This document shows positions 7,483 to 15,800 of a stretch of 18,884 nucleotides of DNA, piece by piece. Each line of letters opens with the position of its first letter. Position 1 is the first letter of the stretch. Position numbers and translations under genes: made by a program. The stretch comes from CAZJOD01 sp964547525. Its GTDB lineage: Bacteria; Bacillota; Clostridia; JAAYHZ01. A model generated the notes under the pieces. The model had not been told where the DNA came from and ran no database searches. It saw only the letters and a list, made by a program, of their open reading frames with translations. The stretch is from positions 1 through 18,884 of the forward strand of contig CAZJOD010000064.1 in the NCBI GenBank assembly GCA_964547525.1. The letters run 5' to 3'.

Positions 7483-7506
7483 TCATACTTTTTTATGGAT
7501 TGTCAC
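7477..7506 (-). promoter_or_regulatory. Promoter of the MFS-MscS operon
   Basis: On the minus strand, GTGACA (7506-7501), an 18-nt spacer, then TATAGT (7482-7477). Both boxes match the sigma-A consensus at five of six bases. I see no hairpin terminator between the upstream 842-residue gene and this promoter, so read-through from the upstream operon is possible. Confidence 0.5.
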
Positions 7507-7549
7507 CCTGAATATGTGGGTAGACTTAAATCAATCGGTCTTTGGCTAT

Positions 7550-10078
7550 TTAACCCCTATAAGTTACAAGTGAACCTATGAACTGCTTTTCGCCGGTTTT
7601 TTTATTGTATCTGATCAAATTGTCATCTTGAGCTCCTTCGTCTCCTGTTGATTCATAACAATAAACCCATTGGTCGGTAATTTTAATAAGGGTCAAATTG
7701 TTCTTATTTGCAGGGAAGATACCGCTTTTTATTTGTCCGGTAACAGGATCTACTTGTTTTATTGTTCTATCCTCTACGATAAAAATATCGTTATCCGTAT
7801 TTATAAAACTATAATCAAAAGTAGCCATTATACAATCAGTGGCTTGGGTTTTAAAATTTAACCGCATTAATTTTTCGAATACATAGTCGAATTTGCCTTT
7901 AGAGGTGTCTATATAAGCATCCGAATAATAATAAATATAATCTCCTGTTACACATAATATATTGCCATTTTGTACGGTAAAATTATAGGATGTTGTATAC
8001 AACTTACCTTCAGTGTTTAATCTGTTTACGATTAATTCGGAAGAAGTTTTGGTGTAAAATTGAACGATACCTTCCACATCAAAATTAAAACGTTGAACAT
8101 TTGTCGCAAGAACACCGCTATTATTTAGATCGGTTAAATTTACATAATTCAAATTCATGCCTGAAGTATAATATAAAGTATCCTCCGATACCGCTATGGG
8201 TCTGCTGTATCCACCTTCTACATTTGAACAGAGTAATTTTTTATTATTTCCATCTAAATCACATGAATATATATCGCTTGATACATAAGAAGTTGCCAAT
8301 GCATAATATATTTTATTGCCTTTAATTATAAATTTGGAACCGCATTGTATATCGCTTACAGAAATAATGTTACTTCCGTCAAGATTTGCCCGTTTTAAAT
8401 GTCCGCCATACATTGGTACATTCTCGTCATAGCTTGGCATTACTAAAGTATAGTAATAAATATGTTTATCTGTAAGAAGGAATCCGTCAATCGGCTCATC
8501 TATTAAAAGTTTCTTTTCGTTTGTATTACCTTCAATTTTGATAAGCACATTTGATTTGTTCTCAAATCCGGCAACACAAAGAAGGTTGTTATCTCGTTCT
8601 AAAATACCGACCGGGCGTATACCAAAATTACCACCCGTATTTAAAAAACTCGTGTCATCTTGATATTGATTTAAATAGATTATACTTTTTAATTGGGTAT
8701 ATATTTGTTGAATTTCAGTTTGTGTCCGTTTATACCAATCATCAAGAGTTGTGTCTTTAAAACCCATTAGATTTGTAACTCTAATCAAAAAATCAGGTAT
8801 GGCGCCCGATCCGGTTAAAAGACGCATATTATAATACTGAAATTCACCTAATTCTCTTGAAAGCAATAAAAAAGGCAGATATTTTAATATTTCGTATGCC
8901 GCGTTTGCCCTTTTACTTGTATTACCATAGGACATTACAAACTCTGTCTGCTCGGTCACCACTTTTTCTACCAATGCTAAACTTATCAAAGACATCACTC
9001 TTATTTTATTAATTTGATCAAGCGTATTGCCGGCATTAAAAAGAAAATTAGACGCTATGACGCCAATCTCGATAGCAATTGCCAAAGAAACCACATTCAT
9101 GCATCCTTTGATGCCTGTTCTCTTTAATGCTTCTAACGATACATCCTTTAACTTGTCGAAAATAAGATCAACAGCAGTTGTGCCAATAGCATATCCGGTA
9201 GAATATGAGATCAACTGAATCAGGTTTGCATTTTTATACTTTATCAGGTTATGATTCACTTCTTTTGCCGCTTCTTTTATGTTTTTATCTAATGGCGTAT
9301 TACTTAATAAATTTAATAAATCTACAGCATCGGAAGATGCATATTTTAATACCATCAGTTGTTCAAGTTTTTGAGATAAATCCTGTGTAAATTTTACCAC
9401 CTTTAATCCGTTGGAAATTAAAGAAGCGGAAAATATTAACGTATCATAAAAGTCAGCTTTGTGTAGGATTTGAGTTGTTTTATTTAATTCACCTCCTAAA
9501 ATCCAAGCTTTGGTAGTCTCGTCTATTTCACCTCTTTGTAAGCACAATTCTAAATTTTGTTTATAGGGGCTCAACTTTTGTATTATTGAATTAATTGTTT
9601 CTTGATTAATACCTGTTTTTGATTGAAATAATTCTACTGATTTTTCATATGCTTCCGCTCCATGTTTTATAAAGTCCACCAAACCGGCTATGTCTGCTAA
9701 AAGCTTATATTCTTCATTGTTTCTTTGTGTATGTAAAACGATAAATTCTTCAATTGCTTCTCTTGCATCATGTTTGCTTATGGGTGTTGTTATTTGTGTT
9801 GCTTTGATAAAATCCAAATTATAAAAAGCGTCTGAAAATCTGTAACCATAGGCTTTAAGTAAATTTGTATCGGTAGATATATAAAAGTTCCAATATGCAT
9901 ATCTCTCTGAATTTATTGCATTTTGAATGATGCCGGTATTAATTATTTTACTCACCTTATAGGCTGCTTCATACTCGGATATGTTTATAGAGTTTACCCC
10001 ATTATCGGCAATTGCCTGATTAGGTGTTATTTGCAAAATCATTATACATATTAAGACAATGGAAATTATCTTCTTCAT
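7550..10078 (-). CDS. Secreted helical protein with C-terminal DUF5050-type propeller
   Basis: An 842-residue exported protein. The signal peptide is residues 1-24 (KK, hydrophobic IISIVLICIMILQI, cut after AIA). Residues about 30-480 are mostly helical, with two hydrophobic glycine-containing stretches (about 287-306 and 323-348). Residues about 485-842 form a beta-propeller-like part with repeated (I/L)YYY and DGxN turns: HIYYYTLV, LKRANLDGSN, KIYYALAT, IYSCDLDGNNKK, TLYYTSG, YIYYYSD, WVYCYEST. The propeller part resembles the DUF5050/LRP-like domain. I do not recognise the helical part. AAGGAGGAAAT precedes the ATG. It begins 14 nt after the LRR gene, so the two are surely cotranscribed. 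No cell-wall anchor, lipobox or enzyme motif is visible. Function unknown; ligand binding or surface assembly is the best guess. Confidence 0.75.
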   Translation of the reverse strand: MKKIISIVLICIMILQITPNQAIADNGVNSINISEYEAAYKVSKIINTGIIQNAINSERYAYWNFYISTDTNLLKAYGYRFSDAFYNLDFIKATQITTPISKHDAREAIEEFIVLHTQRNNEEYKLLADIAGLVDFIKHGAEAYEKSVELFQSKTGINQETINSIIQKLSPYKQNLELCLQRGEIDETTKAWILGGELNKTTQILHKADFYDTLIFSASLISNGLKVVKFTQDLSQKLEQLMVLKYASSDAVDLLNLLSNTPLDKNIKEAAKEVNHNLIKYKNANLIQLISYSTGYAIGTTAVDLIFDKLKDVSLEALKRTGIKGCMNVVSLAIAIEIGVIASNFLFNAGNTLDQINKIRVMSLISLALVEKVVTEQTEFVMSYGNTSKRANAAYEILKYLPFLLLSRELGEFQYYNMRLLTGSGAIPDFLIRVTNLMGFKDTTLDDWYKRTQTEIQQIYTQLKSIIYLNQYQDDTSFLNTGGNFGIRPVGILERDNNLLCVAGFENKSNVLIKIEGNTNEKKLLIDEPIDGFLLTDKHIYYYTLVMPSYDENVPMYGGHLKRANLDGSNIISVSDIQCGSKFIIKGNKIYYALATSYVSSDIYSCDLDGNNKKLLCSNVEGGYSRPIAVSEDTLYYTSGMNLNYVNLTDLNNSGVLATNVQRFNFDVEGIVQFYTKTSSELIVNRLNTEGKLYTTSYNFTVQNGNILCVTGDYIYYYSDAYIDTSKGKFDYVFEKLMRLNFKTQATDCIMATFDYSFINTDNDIFIVEDRTIKQVDPVTGQIKSGIFPANKNNLTLIKITDQWVYCYESTGDEGAQDDNLIRYNKKTGEKQFIGSLVTYRG

Positions 10079-10092
10079 TAGTTATTTCCTCC

Positions 10093-11367
10093 TTATTTCA
10101 CGACTGTTATTTTGTCCGGATTAAAAACATTAATATCTACAGAGGTACCAAAAGCAATTAATACGTTAAAGTGTTTCAAATCCTTTAAAGTTTCGACTTG
10201 AGTGACCGCTGTGTCGGATATATTTAATTCCACGAGATTGTTGCAATGTTTAGATACATTTGAGATATTATTTATTTCATTCCCTGATATATCCAACTTA
10301 ATAATAGCGGTTTTTTTGTTAATAAAATTTAAATCTTTTAAAACGTTATGTGATATTGATAAAGTTTTACATGTAGAATAGGGGAGATTAACCAGACTCG
10401 AGATATTATTAAAATCAAAGATAATGTTTTCTCCTTGTTTGATATATGATAAGTCAATTATTCCTGACATTGAATTATGCGCCAGATTAACGTCTTTTAA
10501 CTTATCAAAGGCTACATTTAATGTAATAATATTGTTGTTCATACCATTAAGTTTTAGTAAGGTTGAACCACAAGACAGTTCTTCTAGAGTTTCTATTCTA
10601 TTAAAGCTTATGTCAAGGTTTTCGATATATGTAAGGTTTTTAAGAGCCATTATGCATACTATCTCGTTTTTACTTATATCAAGATTTTTTATTTTAGTCA
10701 TATCACTTAAAAAATCAATGTTTTGAAGATTATTACAGCTAATATTCAATGTATGAAGATTTATGCTTGTTTCTAAACTCTTTGCATCTGAAATGGCATT
10801 AGCCTGTAAATTTAAGTTTTCAATATTCTTATAAAATGAAACATCATTTATATCCATTAACATATTATATGATAGATTCAATGTTTTTAGATTCTCATAA
10901 TCTTTAATATTGTCAATATCAATAATGGAATTATGAGATAAATTCAAATAAACGATTTTATTATTTAAAAACGGGGGTATACTTACGATATCATTATTTA
11001 CTATGGTAACTTCCTTTACATTAGGTAAGTGTATTAAGTCATCTAATGATGTAATAAAGCCGTAACTATTAATATCAGCTTTTTCATATACACATCCGGT
11101 ATCAGTAATTTTCAAATCAACTGTTTGGTTAATAATGTTAACTTCATTTGATAATATAATTAGCTTTTGTATTTTTTTTAAATCTTTTTTATATACCGGT
11201 CCTTTGATTTTTAACGCAGATTTTATGCTGTGTTCGAAAGCCGGATCTTTAAAATAAACTTCTTGGTTTATCTTATCTATAAAATTAGAATAAACCACTA
11301 GAATTAATAATGCTAAAGCCACTATTGCCGTTATAGTCATAAAAGTCGGTTTATACTTTTTCAGCAT
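10093..11367 (-). CDS. Membrane-anchored extracellular leucine-rich repeat protein
   Basis: 424 residues from the chosen start. A short basic N-terminus precedes a membrane helix (about 10-28). A clostridial surface-protein opening follows (VYFKDPAFEHSIKSAL, about 37-52). From about residue 110 to the C-terminus there are leucine-rich repeats of 20-23 residues with the LxLSxNxI pattern of internalin/SDS22-type proteins: LNLSHNSI, LNLSYNML, LNLQANAI, LNISCNNL, LDISKNEI, LDISFNRI, LDISGNEI, LNISDTAV. The N-terminal helix has no AXA site or lipobox, so it probably stays as an anchor with the repeats outside. The ATG at 11367 is preferred to the one at 11391: AAAGGAG lies 9 nt before it and falls inside the longer frame. 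First gene of a two-gene operon with the 842-residue secreted protein. Likely a protein-binding surface module; the partner is unknown. Confidence 0.8.
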   Translation of the reverse strand: MLKKYKPTFMTITAIVALALLILVVYSNFIDKINQEVYFKDPAFEHSIKSALKIKGPVYKKDLKKIQKLIILSNEVNIINQTVDLKITDTGCVYEKADINSYGFITSLDDLIHLPNVKEVTIVNNDIVSIPPFLNNKIVYLNLSHNSIIDIDNIKDYENLKTLNLSYNMLMDINDVSFYKNIENLNLQANAISDAKSLETSINLHTLNISCNNLQNIDFLSDMTKIKNLDISKNEIVCIMALKNLTYIENLDISFNRIETLEELSCGSTLLKLNGMNNNIITLNVAFDKLKDVNLAHNSMSGIIDLSYIKQGENIIFDFNNISSLVNLPYSTCKTLSISHNVLKDLNFINKKTAIIKLDISGNEINNISNVSKHCNNLVELNISDTAVTQVETLKDLKHFNVLIAFGTSVDINVFNPDKITVVK

Positions 11368-11416
11368 GAAAATTTCTCCTTTGTTTTGCAAAACTTTGAT
11401 TAATGCGAGTACTCAT

Positions 11417-11445
11417 ATTCTACATTTATTCTTATTACTATGCAA
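11417..11445 (-). promoter_or_regulatory. Promoter of the LRR-propeller operon
   Basis: On the minus strand, TTGCAT (11445-11440), a 17-nt spacer, then TAGAAT (11422-11417). Spacing is ideal and the -35 box is moderate. It lies about 50 nt before the LRR start, inside the divergent 286-bp region shared with the sialidase-like gene. Confidence 0.5.
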
Positions 11446-11653
11446 GCCAAGAAAATTAACAAGTCAATGTTGGAAACAAAAGAATAAAAAAGAAAGAATT
11501 CAGATGATAGTATAAAGCAAAGTGTAAGTTTATATTTTTATAGCTAATAAAATTATAGTGGATAAGACATATCCCATGTATGGTATTATTAGAATTAATA
11601 ACCGTAATATGTATCTATTATATATATCTATTGAAAAAGTGTGGAGGAAATTT

Positions 11654-12688
11654 ATGAGTATTTTGAAAAAAATAATATGTCCTGTATCAGAAGGTAATTT
11701 GAGAAACAGTGAAGGGTCAATGGTTGTACTGGGGGATGGACACTACTTGTTCGCATATACACACTTTTACAGTGGTGCTAATGATCATGCCGGGGCAAGG
11801 ATTTTAGCCATTACAACAAAAGACGGAGGGCAGAAATGGTCTAATCCGTATATTTTACAAGAAAACATAGGTGGACTCAATGTCATGTCGGCAAGCTTGT
11901 TAAAACTTTCATCAGGTAAGATTCTATTCTCTTTTATACAAAAAAATTCATTAACCGATTGTAATCAACAGGTTAGAATATCCAATGATGAGGGGAAGAC
12001 GTTTAGTGACCCGATAAATGCAAAAGTTTGGCCCGGATATGGGGGAGCTGTAAATGATAGTGCTTTACAGCTGTCTACAGGACGTATTCTACTACCGGTT
12101 AGCATTTCTTATCAACAGAAGAATGCCGTATCCGGTGTTTTATACAGTGATGATGAAGGTTTAACATGGCATGGTTCGGAGAATTTTATTACCTGTCCAA
12201 AAAGAGGTGCTATGGAACCTGTTTGTCTGGAATTAAAGGATGGTAGGATACTTATGTTTATCAGAACACAGATGGGAAGTATATACCGGGCATTTTCACA
12301 TGATTTTGGACAAAGCTGGTCCGAGGCCGAGCCTTCCGGTGTGACCGGCCCCGAAGCGCCTTGTGCCATCAGGCGTATTCCTTCAACGGGTGATATACTG
12401 CTTGTATGGAATAATAATTATGTTCCGGGAGCAGACCATCAAGGAGCGCGCAATCCGCTCACAATAGCAATATCAAAAGATGAAGGATATTCTTTCACAT
12501 ACATTAAAAATATAGAAGATGAAACGGTTCATACATATTCTTATCCTAGCATTGCTTTTGACGGAGAAAACGTTTTGTTGACCTATTATGTATCTCAATT
12601 AAAATCTGCATTAATCAGAGCGGCGTCCGGTGATACGATTTCCATAAAATTTCAATCCATACCTTTAAATTGGATATACGGGGATTGA
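11654..12688 (+). CDS. BNR/Asp-box sialidase-like protein (BNR_2 type), no signal peptide
   Basis: 344 residues forming a six-bladed propeller of the bacterial sialidase superfamily. Five Asp boxes (S/T-x-D-x-G-x-x-W/F) are visible: TKDGGQKW 55-62, SNDEGKTF 110-117, SDDEGLTW 165-172, SHDFGQSW 215-222 and SKDEGYSF 274-281. MFIRTQMGSIYRAFSHD and the acidic GAMEPVCLEL stretch are typical of the BNR_2 group. Members are often annotated exo-alpha-sialidase, but activity is rarely proven. The ATG at 11654 is chosen because GGAGGAAA lies 4-8 nt before it; the longer frame from 11558 adds 32 residues with no ribosome binding site. There is no signal peptide, so it should act in the cytoplasm on imported glycan. 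The heparinase-like gene follows 113 nt downstream with its own promoter. True sialidase activity is uncertain. Confidence 0.75.
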   Translation: MSILKKIICPVSEGNLRNSEGSMVVLGDGHYLFAYTHFYSGANDHAGARILAITTKDGGQKWSNPYILQENIGGLNVMSASLLKLSSGKILFSFIQKNSLTDCNQQVRISNDEGKTFSDPINAKVWPGYGGAVNDSALQLSTGRILLPVSISYQQKNAVSGVLYSDDEGLTWHGSENFITCPKRGAMEPVCLELKDGRILMFIRTQMGSIYRAFSHDFGQSWSEAEPSGVTGPEAPCAIRRIPSTGDILLVWNNNYVPGADHQGARNPLTIAISKDEGYSFTYIKNIEDETVHTYSYPSIAFDGENVLLTYYVSQLKSALIRAASGDTISIKFQSIPLNWIYGD

Positions 12689-12711
12689 ATAAACGATTTT
12701 TATAGTTAACA

Positions 12712-12740
12712 TTGACGTAAGCTTGCAATTGTTGCATAAT
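12712..12740 (+). promoter_or_regulatory. Promoter of the heparinase-like gene
   Basis: TTGACG (12712-12717), a 17-nt spacer, then CATAAT (12735-12740). An inverted repeat, CAATTGTT (12726-12733) and AACAATTG (12758-12765), brackets the -10 box and start site and could be an operator. The gene can therefore be expressed apart from the upstream BNR gene. Confidence 0.55.
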
Positions 12741-12801
12741 AACTGTAACCAATGTTTAACAATTGTAATTTATTATTTATTTTCATAGGGAGGCAAAACG
12801 G

Positions 12802-15800
12802 GTGAACTTATACGGTAATAATAAGTGGTATATAAAGTTTTTAACTTTCATTCTTGTAATGACATTTATCTCAAATTTTCTATTTATCGTTCCTTCGGTA
12901 ATTGCTAAAACCGAAGCGGAATCCAAAGAAATTATATTAGAAGAAGGTTTTGAATTAACAAACAGCAAAACCCGAAGTACATTTTATACACCTGAAAAGG
13001 TAGAAGCCGCAAGGCGAAATGTCCAAACTTACGATTGGGCTAAATCGGTGTTATATTCGGCTTTAAACAGTGCAAATCATTATTTGTCTTATAAACATGA
13101 CTATTTATGGAACCTTGTCACACCACAAAGTATTCCTAGGGGTTATGCGGTAAACCAACCGTTAGGCTGCTTAAACTGTGGGAAAGCTATTGATAAATAC
13201 GGTAACTATCCGTATACGGCAAATCATTCTATCAATCCATGGAAGCTAGAGTGTCCAAACTGTCGTATGAAGTTTCCCACAAACGATTTTGGAGCTTATT
13301 ATAAAAGCGGTTTGGATGAGCATAACATATTTAATCCTGAATTAGCTGATAAAAGTCTTCTTGTAAACACTCTTTATCCTGAAAAAGGGGAAAATTGGGG
13401 AGTAGATGACGGATACGGATACATTGATGAAAAAGGTAACAGATATACCTTCATTGCATATTACAACCACTGGCATATTTGGCATACGGGAATAATATCA
13501 AAAGCTATAAACAGTTTGAGAGATGCGTTTATTTATACCGGTGATATGAAATATGCACGAGCGGGAGTCATATTGCTCGATAGAATAGCCGATGTATATC
13601 CGGATATGGATATATGGCCGTATAAAGTGGCGGATGGCTTTTTAAACAGTAACGGACATACAAACAGAGGAAAAATTATCGGTAGTATATGGGAGACAGG
13701 GTTGGTTGAAGATTTTATAAAAGCTTACGATGCTTTTTTCCCGGTTATGGATGATCCTGAAATAATACGGTTTCTTTCGGAAAAAGCGGATATGTATGAC
13801 CTTGGAGATTCCAAAAAAAGCGCAGCAGGTATTAAAAGAAACATAGAAGACGGAATTTTAAGGCAGATTTATCCCGCAGTACAAAACGCACAGATAAGAG
13901 GTAATAACGGTATGCATCAAAGCACTCTTGCGATAGCTGCGGTAGTTTTAGATACTATGCCTGAAACGAAAGAGTGGCTTGATTTTAATTTCCAATCGGG
14001 TGTAGCTAAAGGAGATATGGTTACAGGCGGTAACATTCTTGCCACATTTATTAATGACGTAGATAGAAACGGATTCGGTAACGAATCCGCTCCCGGATAT
14101 AACAGATTATGGTTAGGACAATACATTGATGTGGCAAATATATTGCACGGATATGATCTGTATCCCGGTGTGGACCTATATGAGAATCCCAAGTTTAAAA
14201 AGATGTTTTATTCAATGATTTCTATGATTTTAACCGATAAATACAGTGCTATTATCGGTGATACCGCATCTACGGGAAATCCTACGGTCTATGTTAATAT
14301 AAGTCAGACAATACTTGCTTACGAACGTTATAAGGACCCTTTACTTGCACAAGTTATATACTTTTTAAACGGAAATACAACACAAGGTCTACATGGAGAT
14401 ATTTTCAGCAGTGAACCGGATAAGGTCGCCAAGGAGATTGAAAACACTATTAATACATACGGTCCGTTGAAACTTGATAGCGAAAACTTAACGGGTTACG
14501 GATTTGCGGTTATGCGTGACGGACACAATATTACATATGATATCGGCATTCAATATTTGTTTAAAGATCTTGAAACGCTGTCTTATTCTGCAGATGTAAA
14601 GTCACTTGTTAATAATCGTATACAATTCGAAGCTACTCAACCGGGAGACAATGCTTCGTTTATATTTAAGGTTATGGAATCCAACGAATACCAAATAGAT
14701 CTGAAATGTATAAAATCCGATTTATTCGGTTTGTATGATATATATCTGGATGGCACATATTTAACTCAAGTTGACTTTTACGGAAGAAATATCACTGTTG
14801 AAAAATTAACCAAAGTTTTTATTGAGGCGGGTGAACATGAAATACGATTTGAGTGTATAGGGAAAAACGAAGAATCTACAGGATACAAAATGGGTATTAC
14901 CACTTTAGTTCTGCTTGACGAAACGGCACAAGCCATTAAAAATATTTCTTTGTTAGGAGACACTCAAAAAGCCGTTTGGATGTATTATGGTGTAAGCAAT
15001 GGACATGGGCATGCCGATACTTTAAATATTGGTATAAATGCGTTTGGTTTGGATTTAACACCCGAACTCGGTTATCCCGAATATGCGGATACAACTCCAC
15101 ACAGAACAGAATGGGTAAACAATACAATAAGTCACAATACCGTCGTAGTGGATAAATCTAAACAGGAAACAAAAAATAAGGTCGAAAATCCTCTTCACTT
15201 TGACGCCGGAGAATATGTTCGGATCATTGATGTGGATGCACCTTTGACATACCAATTAAAAGATATAGGTTACAGGAGAACTACCGCTATGATAAAAGTT
15301 AACAATGAAAACTTCTATGTGGTTGATTTTTTTAGAGTACAAGGAGGAAGTGATCATCACTTCAGTTTTCACGGCGCTGAAGGCTCGGTAACTGTAGAAG
15401 GGTTGGATTTGATTTCTCAGACAGATAATAATGGAGACTTTATAGGAACATATGCAGGGCCTAATGTAGAATTCGGTGAAAGAGAGAAGGACGATTTAGG
15501 GAACAGCGGATTTCAATGGCTCATGAATGTAAGGAAAGACAATGACCCCGGGGAAACATTCAGTGTGGAATGGAACATAAAAGACACTTGGAATGCATTG
15601 GGAAAAGGTAAAAGTGCATCTACCGATATCCGTTTAAGGCTTACAATGCTTGAACAAACCGATGATGTGGCTATTGGTACCGGTATTCCGCCTAGAAACA
15701 AACAAGGAAATCCAAAAGAGCTCGAATATTTGGTAGCCCATAGAGCCGGTAATAATTTAGACAGCATTTTTACATCTGTAATAGAACCGTATAAAGGTGA

